Below, one piece after another: positions 54,463 to 63,924 of a stretch of DNA of 64,000 bases (the first letter of the stretch is position 1; each line of letters starts with the position of its first letter). The DNA comes from Dermabacter sp. p3-SID358 (GTDB taxonomy: Bacteria; Actinomycetota; Actinomycetes; Actinomycetales; Dermabacteraceae). The position numbers were made by a program, and so were the translations under genes. The notes under the pieces are model-generated. The model was not told the DNA's origin. It did no database searches and saw only the letters and a program-made list of their open reading frames with translations. The stretch is taken from NCBI RefSeq assembly GCF_025147465.1, contig NZ_JALXOZ010000005.1, forward strand, positions 57,473 to 121,472. Reading direction: 5' to 3'.

Positions 54463-55389
54463 TTAAGCCGACTCCTGGAAGCGAGGCAGCGCAAACTCGA
54501 TGCCGCGCTGATCGAACTCCACACGCAGGCGCTTGCGGATCTCACGCTCAACGTCCCACTGCTTGCCGGGAAGCGTATCGGCCGTGATTCGACGCTGATA
54601 GCGTGCGCCGTCCACCGAAAGAATGCCGCTCGCCTCGGGCGAGCCCACAATGAGCTTCACCCACTTCTGATCGGCCTTGAGAGCGTCAAATACGTCGTGG
54701 ATCGCCTCCGTGACCTTTTCATCATTCGCCGCCGAATCGATATCGAGCACGACAAACGCGGTGCCGAGCCCCCTCGAATAGTTTCCGAGCGTGATGATCT
54801 CGCCATTGCGAACGGTCCACAGCACGCCGTTGAGCCCCCTCACTTGGGTCACTCGTAGGTTAACGTTTTCGACGGTGCCTTCCGCGAAATCAAGGTCGAC
54901 GTAATCGCCGACGGCCACGAGATCCTCGAACAACATGATGACGCCCGCGAGAACGTCCTTGATGAGCGTCTGCGCGCCGATACCGGCGGCGAGTCCGGCA
55001 ACACCGAGAGAGGCGATGATCGGCGCAATATTGACGCCCACTTGCGAGAGAATCATGACGAAGGCGATCGACCAGATGACGACACCCGCGACGTTTTTCG
55101 ACGCGGTCGAAAGCGTATCCGCGCGTTGCTTGCGCCGTTCCTCATTCGCGGCGGCCATCCCCGCATCGGGATTCTTCTTCACCACCACGTTGGTCATGCG
55201 AGAGATGCGTGAGCCCGATTGGTACATGGTCGTGAAGACTCGATTGATGAGCACTCCCGCCACGAACCGCACGATGATGGCGACGAGGATAATCACGAGA
55301 ATCGTGATTCCGTTCGAGAGCAGCCACTCACCCATGCGATCCATAAGCGAAAGCGCTTCTTGGGTCGTCGTATCTGCCAAAAGACTCAT
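54463..55389 (-). CDS. Small-conductance mechanosensitive channel (MscS family)
   Basis: A 308-residue channel. Helices at about residues 25-50 and 100-135, then the pore helix VAGLAAGIGAQTLIKDVLAGVIMLFEDLVAVGDYVDL, in which the Gly/Ala pattern and the beta-domain entry are typical. The cytoplasmic domain contains RNGEIITLGNYSRG. It releases solutes on hypo-osmotic shock. Start ATG 55389, six nt after TACGGT. Confidence 0.88.
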   Translation of the reverse strand: MSLLADTTTQEALSLMDRMGEWLLSNGITILVIILVAIIVRFVAGVLINRVFTTMYQSGSRISRMTNVVVKKNPDAGMAAANEERRKQRADTLSTASKNVAGVVIWSIAFVMILSQVGVNIAPIIASLGVAGLAAGIGAQTLIKDVLAGVIMLFEDLVAVGDYVDLDFAEGTVENVNLRVTQVRGLNGVLWTVRNGEIITLGNYSRGLGTAFVVLDIDSAANDEKVTEAIHDVFDALKADQKWVKLIVGSPEASGILSVDGARYQRRITADTLPGKQWDVEREIRKRLRVEFDQRGIEFALPRFQESA

Positions 55390-55395
55390 GCCACA

Positions 55396-55401
55396 ACCGT
55401 A
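55396..55401 (-). promoter_or_regulatory. -10 element for leaderless mscS
   Basis: TACGGT on the minus strand, 6 nt before the ATG at 55389; no ribosome binding site. Confidence 0.45.
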
Positions 55402-55430
55402 GGCGGGAAACCTTGAATGCACATGAAGAA

Positions 55431-55458
55431 GGCGGCCCCACCGTTCAGTGAGGCCGCC
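55431..55458 (-). terminator. Terminator after pepN
   Basis: GGCGGCC and GGCCGCC arms (55431-55437, 55452-55458) with an extra CAC/GTG pairing give a stable stem 49 bp past the pepN stop, followed by TTCTTC on the minus strand. Confidence 0.65.
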
Positions 55459-55506
55459 CAGAATGTCCGACGGTTGCCGCGCCCTCAGCGCAGCCCCGTA
55501 AACGGA

Positions 55507-58062
55507 CTACTTATCGGCGTTTTGCACGCGCACCGCGCGGGCCACCGAATCGCGGCCTTCGAGGACGGGACGACGCATGCCGTAGATCGCGTCTTCGTGC
55601 GAAGCGAGCCATTCATCGGCCTTCCGGACGATCTCTTCGCTCGGGTACTGGCTCGGGAAATACCCCTGGATGAGGCGGTTCGCGATCTCACTCGAACGCG
55701 AGGCCCATGCCTTTTCGATCATCTCGAAGTACGGCTCGATGTACGGCGCGCGGAGTTCTTCGCTCGCGCGGTTGAAGCCGATCACAGCCGAGGAGAGGTG
55801 CTCGTTCGCGAGAGTGTCTTCCTCGACGGTCCTCTTCCACGCATCTGCCTTCGCCTCGGCGGTCGGGATCGCGGCCTTCGCCGTGAGGGCGCTCTTGCGG
55901 CCATTTTGCGTGTCGTCGCTCGCGAGCACCTCGTCGATTCCGGCTTCGTCGATAGCGCCGAGAGCGGCGAGGGCGATGGTGATCTGCCACTTGAGGTCGG
56001 TGTCGATCTCGCGGTCCTTGAGCGTGACCGAGCCGTCGAAGAGGCCCTTCACGGTGTCGAGATCGGCCTTGCCGGCGAACTGCAGGTACGTCTCGAGGAA
56101 CTGGAGCTGCTGATCGCTGCCTCCGTCGGCCCCTTGCGTGAGCTCCCACAGTGCCGAGGCGACCTTCTTCTCGCGCTCCTCGCGATCCGCCGGTGCCGCG
56201 TACCGCGTGCCCACGGCGTCGAGGCGCCCGAGTAGCGTGCGCAGAACCGAAGAGTCCTTCTCGCGGTCGATGTTCTTGAGCAGAAGCTCGAGGTAACGGC
56301 GGCTCGGGAGCTCCGCGTCGCGCGTCATGTCCCATGTCGCGCTCCACACGAGCGTGCGCGCGAGCTCGTCGTCAATATCGCGGAGGTGTTCGAGAGCAAA
56401 GGCGAGTGAGTCATCGTCGAGGCGGACCTTCGCGTAGGTGAGGTCCTCGTCGTTGATGAGCCACAAATCCGCCTTCGTGCCCGCGAGCTCGGCGATCTCG
56501 GTGCGCTCACCGTCGATATCGGTTTCAACGCTCACCGTACGCTTCACGGTGCCGCCCTCGAGGCTGTAGCCGCCAATCTTGAGGCGGTGCGGGCGGATCG
56601 TCGGGTAATCCTGAGCTGCCGACTGCAGAACCGCGAACGACGTGATGGTGCCGTCCGCGTCGCGCTCGATCTCCGGGCGGAGAGTATTGACGCCTGCGGT
56701 CTCGAGCCACAGCTTGCTCCACGAGCGAAGGTCGCGGCCACTCGTTGCTTCGAGTTCGTCGAGAAGATCGGTCAGCTCCGTGTTCTGCCAGGCGTACTTC
56801 TTGAAGTAGGCGCGCAGGCCCTCAAAGAACGAGTCCTCGCCCACGTAGGCGACGAGCTGGCGCAGAACCGAGGCGCCCTTCGCGTAGGTGATGCCATCGA
56901 AGTTCGTCTCGACCGCATCGAAATCAACCATGTCGGCGACGATCGGGTGCGTCGAGGGGAGCTGATCCTGGTTGTAGGCCCATGCCTTCTCTGATCCCGC
57001 GAAAGTCGTCCACGCATTCGTCCAGCGAGTGGCCTCCGCCGAGGAGAGAGTTGAGGCGTATTCGGCGAACGACTCGTTGAGCCACAGATCGTCCCACCAC
57101 TTCATCGTCACGAGATCGCCGAACCACATGTGCGCGAGCTCGTGGAGGATCGTGAGGTCGCGGCGCTCGCGGATCGCGTCCGAGACCGCGCTGCGGAACA
57201 CGTAGCGCTCGACGAAGGTCACGGCGCCCGGGTGCTCCATCGCGCCCATGTTGTATTCGGGTACGAAGATCTGGTCGTAGGTGGGGAACTGGTAGTCGCA
57301 GTCGAACTTCTCTTCGTAGAAGTCAAAGCCCTGTTGGGTGACTTTCAGAATGTTTTCGCCGTCGAGGTACTCGGCGAGCGAAGCGCGCGCGTACACGCCA
57401 GCCGGAATTTCGCGGCCGCTGCGGGACTTGATCGTGCCCTCGTAGCCCTCGTATTTACCGGCGATAAGCGCCGTGAGGTAGGTCGAAATCTTCGGCGTCT
57501 TTTCGAAGGTCCACGTGGCGATCGGCTGACCGTCGGAATCCTCCCCGGCCGGGACGGGCTGCGGAGTCGGGGCGATCGAGATGACTCGCCAGTGGGCGGG
57601 GGCCGTGATCGTGAAGGCGAACGTGGCCTTGAGGTCGGGTTGCTCGAAGTTCGCGTACATGCGGCGTGCGTCGGATACCTCGAACTGGGTGTAGAGGTAC
57701 ACCTCGTCGTCGACGGGGTCGACCATGCGGTGCAGGCCTTCGCCCGTGTTCATGTAGGCGCCGTTCGCGCGGATGGTGATGATGTTTTCGCCGACCTTGA
57801 GGGCCGGCAGTTGGACGCGAGCGCCGTCGAAGCGCTCCGCGGGGTTGTCGAGAGTCTCCCCGTTGAGGGTGATCTCGAGGACCTCGGGGGCGATGAGGTC
57901 CACGAAGGTTTCACGTTCCTCGGTCGAGTTCACGTAAATGGTGGATTCGGTGAGGAAGGTCTTGGGGCCTTGCGTGAGGTCGAGTCGCACGTCGTAGTGC
58001 GTGGTCTCGAGGAACGAGGAGCGCTCTTGCGCCTCGGCGCGCGTGAGATTTTCGGAGGTCAT
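55507..58062 (-). CDS. pepN: Aminopeptidase N (M1 family)
   Basis: An 851-residue zinc aminopeptidase. HELAHMWFGD begins at about residue 306, and the third zinc ligand is in LWLNESFAEY. The exopeptidase motif, usually GAMEN, reads GAMEH here (YNMGAMEHPGAVTF). The C-terminal ERAP1-like helical domain is complete. AAGGAG is nine nt before ATG 58062; the frame extends upstream but that part is low in quality. It degrades peptides in the cytoplasm. Divergent from the formate dehydrogenase operon. Confidence 0.93.
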   Translation of the reverse strand: MTSENLTRAEAQERSSFLETTHYDVRLDLTQGPKTFLTESTIYVNSTEERETFVDLIAPEVLEITLNGETLDNPAERFDGARVQLPALKVGENIITIRANGAYMNTGEGLHRMVDPVDDEVYLYTQFEVSDARRMYANFEQPDLKATFAFTITAPAHWRVISIAPTPQPVPAGEDSDGQPIATWTFEKTPKISTYLTALIAGKYEGYEGTIKSRSGREIPAGVYARASLAEYLDGENILKVTQQGFDFYEEKFDCDYQFPTYDQIFVPEYNMGAMEHPGAVTFVERYVFRSAVSDAIRERRDLTILHELAHMWFGDLVTMKWWDDLWLNESFAEYASTLSSAEATRWTNAWTTFAGSEKAWAYNQDQLPSTHPIVADMVDFDAVETNFDGITYAKGASVLRQLVAYVGEDSFFEGLRAYFKKYAWQNTELTDLLDELEATSGRDLRSWSKLWLETAGVNTLRPEIERDADGTITSFAVLQSAAQDYPTIRPHRLKIGGYSLEGGTVKRTVSVETDIDGERTEIAELAGTKADLWLINDEDLTYAKVRLDDDSLAFALEHLRDIDDELARTLVWSATWDMTRDAELPSRRYLELLLKNIDREKDSSVLRTLLGRLDAVGTRYAAPADREEREKKVASALWELTQGADGGSDQQLQFLETYLQFAGKADLDTVKGLFDGSVTLKDREIDTDLKWQITIALAALGAIDEAGIDEVLASDDTQNGRKSALTAKAAIPTAEAKADAWKRTVEEDTLANEHLSSAVIGFNRASEELRAPYIEPYFEMIEKAWASRSSEIANRLIQGYFPSQYPSEEIVRKADEWLASHEDAIYGMRRPVLEGRDSVARAVRVQNADK

Positions 58063-58259
58063 TCTCGAAGTCTCCTTGGGTTGAGGGTCCGCTTCGTGCG
58101 CGGGTCTCTTCCATCTTCGCACTCGAGTGCGGGAGTGCGCGGGGGAGTGGGGAGAGCGGAGGGGCGAGCGAGCCGGGCGTGTCCGGGCGGCCGGGTGGCT
58201 GCCGGGGTCCGACACCTGCCGGTTTTTGCAACGATGAAGTTTCGAAAAGTGGGCTGTGA

Positions 58260-58293
58260 CCAGGGTTTCTTTTACTGCGCACCCTGGTAAGGT
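58260..58293 (+). promoter_or_regulatory. Formate dehydrogenase promoter with overlapping palindrome
   Basis: CCAGGGT (58260-58266) and ACCCTGG (58281-58287) are perfect 7-bp arms with a 14-nt spacer, so half-site centres are 21 bp apart. The -10 TAAGGT (58288-58293) directly follows, 6 nt before the fdnG ATG. No good -35 is present, consistent with activator control or with a repressor site overlying the promoter. Confidence 0.5.
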
Positions 58294-58299
58294 TGTGCC

Positions 58300-61200
58300 A
58301 TGGCATCACTAAATCCTCTTAATTGGCCTGTGCTGAGGCAGGCCAAGTCTCGCGATGTGTTGGGGCTCGGCCCCACCTCCCAGTCGCCCACGTATCAAGA
58401 CCTCAAGGCGCGCACTACCACCGCCGACAAGGTCGTCGAGAGCGTGTGCCCCTACTGTGCTGTTGGCTGTGGCCAGCGCATTTACGTCAAAGACAATAAA
58501 GTCATTCAGATCGAAGGCGATCCAAATTCGCCAGTCTCGCGTGGCCGCCTGTGCCCGAAGGGATCGGCGAGCGAGCAGCTCGTCAACGCACCTGGCCGAG
58601 TGACCGACATCCTCTATCGCGCTCCCAAGTCGAAAGAGTGGGTCAAGCTCGATCGCGAGACCGCGATGTCGATGATCACCGAGCGCTACCTCGAGGCTCG
58701 CAAGAAGCACTGGCAGGATACCGACGAGCACGGCCGCCCCGTGCGCCGCACGCTCGGTATCGCCTCGCTCGGTGGCGCGACCATCGATAACGAGGAAAAC
58801 TACCTCATCAAGAAGCTGTTTACCGCCACGGGTGCTATTCAGATCGAGAATCAAGCCCGCATATGACACAGCGCCACGGTTCCCAGTTTGGGATCCTCGT
58901 TTGGGCGCGGCGGAGCCACGCAGCCGGTGCAGGACCTCGCGAATGCGGACTGCATCATCATCCAAGGCTCCAACATGGCCGAGTGTCACCCGGTCGCTTT
59001 CCAGTGGGTTATTGAAGCAAAGCTTCGTGGAGCGCGCGTGATTCACGTGGATCCACGCTTCTCGCGCACCTCGGCCCTCGCGGACAAGTACGTTTCCACT
59101 CGCGCGGGTGGCGACATCGTTCTGCTCGGTGCTCTCATTAATCACGTTCTTGAGAACAACCTGTTCTTCGAGGAGTACGTGAAGCACTACACGAACGCTT
59201 CGACCCTCATCAGTGAGGATTATCAGGATCCCGAGGATCTCGACGGTTTCTTCTCGGGCTTCGATCCGGAAACTGGTGCGTACGACCCGTCGAGCTGGCA
59301 ATACGAGATGGACGAGGAGAAGAACCTCCCCGTTCGCGATGAAACCCTGCAGCACCCGCGTACCGTGTTCCAGATCCTCAAGCGCCACTTCAAGCGCTAC
59401 ACCCCCGAGGTTGTGGAGAAGGTCTGCGGCGTGAGCCAAGAAGACTTCGCCTACATCGCCGACTCGATCGTGAAGAACTCGGGCCGCGACAAGACGACCG
59501 CGTTCTGCTACGCGGTGGGTTGGACCCAGCACACGGGTGGCGCGCAGTTCATTCGCACGGCCTCGATTCTCCAGTTGCTCATGGGTAACGTGGGCCGTCC
59601 AGGCTCGGGTATTCTCGCGCTTCGCGGACACGCCAATATTCAGGGCTCGACCGACATCCCGGCCCTCTTCCATATCCTTCCCGGCTACCTTCCGATGCCG
59701 AAGGCAGGCGTAACGGACACGTGGGAGACCTACCTTGATTCGGTCGGCACGAAGAAGCAAAAGGGCTTCTGGGCGAAGTCGGAAGAGTTCACCGCAAGCC
59801 TCCTCAAGGCGTGGTGGGGTGAGTCCGCAACCAAGGAAAACAACTTCCACTTCGACTACCTTCCGCGACTCACGGGCGCGCACGGTACCTACCAGACCCT
59901 GCAGCTTATGCTCCAGGACAAGGTGGATGGCTACTTCGTGCTCGGCCAGAACCCCGCGGTTGGCAGCTCCAATGGTCGTTTGCACCGCAAGGCCCTGAGC
60001 CACCTCAAGTGGCTCGTAGTTCGCGACTTCAACATGATCGAGACCGCCACATTCTGGAAGAACGGTCCCGAGATCGAGACGGGCGAGCTGAGCACCGAAG
60101 ACATCGACACCGAGGTGTTCTTCATGCCCGCCGCGAACCACACCGAGAAGGCCGGGTCGTTCACGCAGACCCAGCGCATGGTCCAGTGGCGCCACCAGGC
60201 GGTCACCCCGCCGGGCGATGCCGAAAGCGAACTGCAGTTCTTCTTCGATCTCGGCAATCGCATCCGCGAAGCGCTCAAGGATTCAGACGATCCTCGAGAC
60301 AGGCCCATCCTTGACATGACCTGGGACTACCCGCTCGATGAGCACGGCGAGGTTGATGCCGAAGCCGTGATCCGCGAGATCAACGGGTACTACACCGAGG
60401 GCGAAAACAAGGGCAAGCCTCTCGCGAAGTTCGTTGACATGAAAGCCGACGGCTCCACCGCCGGTGGCTGCTGGATCTATACGGGTGTGTATGCCGATGG
60501 CATCAACCACGCCGCCGTGCGTGAGCCTGCCGATGGCCGCCCCTACACCGAGAGGGAATGGGGCTGGGTATGGCCGGCAAACCGCAAGATCCTCTACAAC
60601 CGCGCCTCCGCGGATCCCGAGGGTAAGCCTTGGAGCCCCGAGAAGGCGTGGATCTGGTGGGACGAAGACCAGGAGAAGTGGGTCGGCCACGACGTTCCCG
60701 ACTTCCCCGTGGGCCTCAACCCGAAGGCACGCCCCGATGCAACCGTGGGTGGCCCCGCGGCGCTCGCCGGCGATGACGCGTTCATCATGCAGCCCGACGG
60801 TAAGGGCTGGCTGTTCGCACCGAAGGGCATGATCGATGGCCCGATCCCGACTCACTATGAGCCCGTGGAATCGAAGCTGCCAAACATCATGTACCCGCAG
60901 CAGAACCAGCCGACTCGCGTGGTGATGCCTCGCGAAGAGAACCTCACCGCTCCCGGCTTCGGCGAACCGCTGCAAGACGTCTACCCGTACGTGTTCACGA
61001 CCTACCGCCTCACCGAGCACCACACGGCGGGCGGCATGAGCCGCTGGCTCCCGTACCTCGCGGAGCTCCAGCCGGAGATGTTCGCGGAGGTCTCGCCGGA
61101 GCTCGCCGAGGAAGTGGGCGTGAAGAACGGTGAGTGGGCAACGCTCATTTCGCCGCGTGGCGCGATCGAAGCGCGCGTGCTCGTCACGAAGCGCTTCAAG

Positions 61201-61731
61201 CCGCTCAACGTCAACGGTCACACCGTGCATCAGATCGGCCTCCCGTACCACTGGGGTATTGGCGAGGATGCGGTGATCACCGGCGACGGCGCCAACGATC
61301 TTCTGGGCATCACGATGGACCCGAACACCGGCATCCAGGATTCGAAGTACTCCTCGGTGGCGATGGTTCCGGGCCGCAGGCCCCGCGGGCCCGAACTCGT
61401 CGACCTCGTGGAGAAGTATCAGCGCGAGGCAGGCATCACCCTCGACACGGGCATGCAGCGCGTCACGGTTCCCGCGAAAGACGCGGGCATCGAAGAGACG
61501 AGCCCCGAGCAGGATGCGAAGGTCGCCGAAGAGACGACCCGCGGCTCGAACAGCTCGGGCTTCACGGGGATCGCCGCTTCGAAGCCCGGCTCGAAGGAAG
61601 CTCAGCGCCGCGCCGACAAGGTCGACGAGGACACGGAAACCGGGTCCAACGGCCAAGACGGTGAGACCGGCCGCACGAGCATGGCCAATGACAACTCGCA
61701 AGCGTCCCACGATGAGAATGGAGGTGTGTGA
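58300..61731 (+). CDS. fdnG: Formate dehydrogenase catalytic subunit, selenocysteine-containing (UGA at 58864-58866)
   Basis: A 1,143-residue molybdopterin enzyme that oxidises formate to CO2. The 4Fe-4S ligands are C50, C53, C57 and C85 (CPYCAVGC, CPKG). Codon 189 is TGA in a frame open on both sides; its context ENQARI-U-HSATVPSLGSSFGRGG matches the Sec site of FdnG (ARVUHGPTVASL). The enzyme is therefore one selenoprotein, not two genes. Downstream, MAECHPVAF and DPRFSRTSALAD are family motifs. The N-terminus has no twin-arginine signal, so the subunit should stay in the cytoplasm. The last 70 residues are an acidic, low-complexity tail. Start ATG lies 6 nt after TAAGGT. Confidence 0.93.
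58864..58896 (+). promoter_or_regulatory. Selenocysteine UGA and SECIS-like hairpin
   Basis: UGA at 58864-58866 is followed by GGTTCCC (58878-58884), loop AGTTT and GGGATCC (58890-58896): a 7-bp stem with one T-T mismatch. The loop G lies 20 nt after the UGA, close to the E. coli fdhF spacing. This is the expected SelB binding site. Confidence 0.75.
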
Positions 61732-62714
61732 TGAGTCTTCTCAACACGACCGCTGACCCCATCTCCGTTTCGGGGTGGGAGCACACGCACGACCGCAAGG
61801 GGTTCTTCACCGACACGTCGATCTGCATTGGCTGCAAGGCCTGCGAGGTCGCGTGTAAGGAATGGAACCGTAATCCCCAAGACGGCAACTTCGAGCTGCT
61901 CGGCTCCTCGTTCGACAACACGGGTTCGCTCGGTGCGAACACGTGGCGTCACGTGGCCTTTATCGAGCAGTCCGAAAAGCGCATCGAGCAGGCCCGCGAG
62001 TCGGGTCGCCAACTCGTGAACCTCGGCATGCCGAAGATCGGTCAAAAACCGCCGAGCGAACAGCAGCCGAAGCACACGGAAGAATTCCGCTGGCTCATGG
62101 CGTCGGATGTTTGCAAGCACTGCACGCGCGCGGGCTGCCTCGATGCATGCCCCACGGGCGCGCTATTCCGCACGGAATTTGGCACCGTCGTTGTGCAGGC
62201 AGACGTCTGCAATGGTTGTGGCACGTGCGTGTACACGTGTCCGTTCGGCGTGATCGAGCGCCGTGATGATGGCACGGTCTCCCCGAAGACTGATCGCGAC
62301 GATCGCCCGCACCTCGAACAGGACATCCCGAACAAGGGCACGGCAAACAAGTGCACGCTTTGCTATGACCGACTCAAGGACGGCCAGCAGCCCGCGTGTG
62401 CGCAGACCTGCCCGACGACCTCAATCAAGTTCGGTGATCGCGACGAGATGGTCGCAAAGGCCAAGGAGCGCGTGAAGAAGCTTCACGAGGAGGGCATGAC
62501 TGAAGCCCGCCTCTATGGCGCGAATCCGAACGACGGTGTCGGTGGTCTTGGCTCGGTGTTCCTTCTTCTCGATGAACCCGAGGTCTACGGTCTTCCGCCG
62601 GACCCGCGCGTGGGCACGCTTGACCTGCCGAAGATGTATGGTCGTGCGGCCCTTGCGGCGGGTGCCATGATCGCGACGACCGCTCTCATGTTTGTGGGAG
62701 GCAAGAGGAAATGA
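61731..62714 (+). CDS. fdnH: Formate dehydrogenase iron-sulfur subunit
   Basis: A 327-residue electron-transfer subunit with four Cys-rich cluster sites: CIGCKACEVACKEW, CKHCTRAGCLDACPTG, CNGCGTCVYTCPFG and CTLCYDRL...CAQTCPTT. It passes electrons from the catalytic subunit to the membrane. The C-terminus (about residues 300-323) is a single membrane helix, as in E. coli FdnH. GGAGGT lies five nt before ATG 61731, whose A is the last base of the fdnG stop. It overlaps the next gene by 4 bp. Confidence 0.93.
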   Translation: MSLLNTTADPISVSGWEHTHDRKGFFTDTSICIGCKACEVACKEWNRNPQDGNFELLGSSFDNTGSLGANTWRHVAFIEQSEKRIEQARESGRQLVNLGMPKIGQKPPSEQQPKHTEEFRWLMASDVCKHCTRAGCLDACPTGALFRTEFGTVVVQADVCNGCGTCVYTCPFGVIERRDDGTVSPKTDRDDRPHLEQDIPNKGTANKCTLCYDRLKDGQQPACAQTCPTTSIKFGDRDEMVAKAKERVKKLHEEGMTEARLYGANPNDGVGGLGSVFLLLDEPEVYGLPPDPRVGTLDLPKMYGRAALAAGAMIATTALMFVGGKRK

Positions 62715-63814
62715 GCCAGAACGAGTTCGATAGCTACCGCCCGCCGCAGCCGATGCGTCGCAAGCGTCGGCCCGAGGCGACCAAATATGACGGTGCCCGT
62801 AAACGCGGCCAGAACCGCATGGGCGAAGTGTCGATGGTCGAGGACGTCCAGTTCACGAGCTATTACGGTCGCCAGATCGTGAAGGCGCCGCCGTGGGAGT
62901 ACCCGATTGGCGTGTATCTGTTCCTCGGTGGTGTTGCCGGATCTTCGGGTCTCATCGCGCTTGCCGCCGGGGCGACGGGCCGCGAGACGCTGCGCCGCAA
63001 CGCACGTGTCGGCTCGATGGCGGCACTCGGCATCGGCACGGTCAGCCTCATTGCGGACCTCGGCCGCCCGGAGCGCTTCCTCAACATGCTGCGCACGTTC
63101 AAGCCCACGAGCCCCATGAACCTCGGCACGTGGATCATCTCCGCGTATGGTGTGAACGCCGGTGTGACGTTTGCGAACGAGTTCGACCGGATGACGGGGG
63201 AGAAGCTTCCCCTCGGGCCGCTGCGTAAGCTCGCGCGTGCGATGGAGAAGCCAGCCGCGGTTGGCCAGGCTGCGACGGGCGCCCCTCTCGCCGTGTACAC
63301 CGCGGTGCTGCTCGGCGATTCCGCGCTTCCCGCGTGGAACGGCGGAAAGTTCTCGCTTCCGTTCCTGTTCGCGTCTTCAGCGAGCCTCGCCGCGTCGGGC
63401 ACCGCGATGCTCTCGACTCCGCTCGACGAGATCGGCCCGGTTCAGCGTCTCGCGCTTGCGGGTGTTGCGGGCGACATGCTTTCGCTGCGTGCGATGAAGA
63501 AGGAAATGCACCCGCTTGAAGCCGAGCCGCTCGAGATCGGTGATGGCGGCAAGAAGATGCATATCGCGGAGAAGCTTCTTATCGCAGGCGCCGTGACGGG
63601 CTTGTTCGCGAAGAAGCATCGCGCGATTGCGTTTGCGTCGGGTGCGTGCCTCGCCGCGGCGAGTGCGTTCACGCGCTTCGGCATTCTCGATGCGGGCTTC
63701 CAGTCTGCTCGCGATCCGAAGTACACCGTGGTCCCGCAGAAGGAGCGCCTTGCGCGCCGCCGCAAGCAGGGCATCGTGGATGATTCGATTGTGACGGGCC
63801 CCGAAGCCGACTAG
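62711..63814 (+). CDS. NrfD-family membrane subunit of formate dehydrogenase
   Basis: A 367-residue polytopic protein with about eight helices from residue 60 to 330. PPWEYPIGVYLFLGGVAGSSGLIAL, DLGRPERFLNMLRTFKPTSPMNLGTW are NrfD signatures for quinone-linked membrane anchors. It replaces the cytochrome b subunit (FdnI) of the enterobacterial enzyme and likely reduces menaquinone. The basic N-terminal 50 residues are cytoplasmic. ATGA overlap with fdnH. Confidence 0.9.
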   Translation: MSQNEFDSYRPPQPMRRKRRPEATKYDGARKRGQNRMGEVSMVEDVQFTSYYGRQIVKAPPWEYPIGVYLFLGGVAGSSGLIALAAGATGRETLRRNARVGSMAALGIGTVSLIADLGRPERFLNMLRTFKPTSPMNLGTWIISAYGVNAGVTFANEFDRMTGEKLPLGPLRKLARAMEKPAAVGQAATGAPLAVYTAVLLGDSALPAWNGGKFSLPFLFASSASLAASGTAMLSTPLDEIGPVQRLALAGVAGDMLSLRAMKKEMHPLEAEPLEIGDGGKKMHIAEKLLIAGAVTGLFAKKHRAIAFASGACLAAASAFTRFGILDAGFQSARDPKYTVVPQKERLARRRKQGIVDDSIVTGPEAD

Positions 63815-63841
63815 TCCCCTCCCTCGAATTCCATAGACCTT

Positions 63842-63874
63842 ATGGGGGTTTGGTGAGAGCCAAGCCCCCATTTT
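63842..63874 (+). terminator. Terminator of the formate dehydrogenase operon
   Basis: ATGGGGGTTTGG, loop TGAGAG and CCAAGCCCCCAT form a 12-bp stem with one G-U pair, followed by TTTT, 27 bp after the last stop. Confidence 0.85.
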
Positions 63875-63894
63875 GGTGCCCTCGTAACAGCATG

Positions 63895-63924
63895 GGCGGG
63901 CTCGGCACGCAAGCTCCGCCCGCC
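63895..63924. other. GC-rich hairpin in the right-edge intergenic sequence
   Basis: GGCGGGC and GCCCGCC are perfect 7-bp arms around a smaller inner stem. The remaining 76 bases to the edge hold no recognisable gene; it may be a terminator for a gene entering from the right. Confidence 0.4.

Noticed and set aside
58864-58866. Stop codon that would make fdnG a pseudogene or two separate genes
   Set aside because: The frame continues without shift and the position, flanks and hairpin are those of selenocysteine.
58309-60195. 628-codon open frame antisense to fdnG
   Set aside because: Shadow frame without a family match or ribosome binding site.
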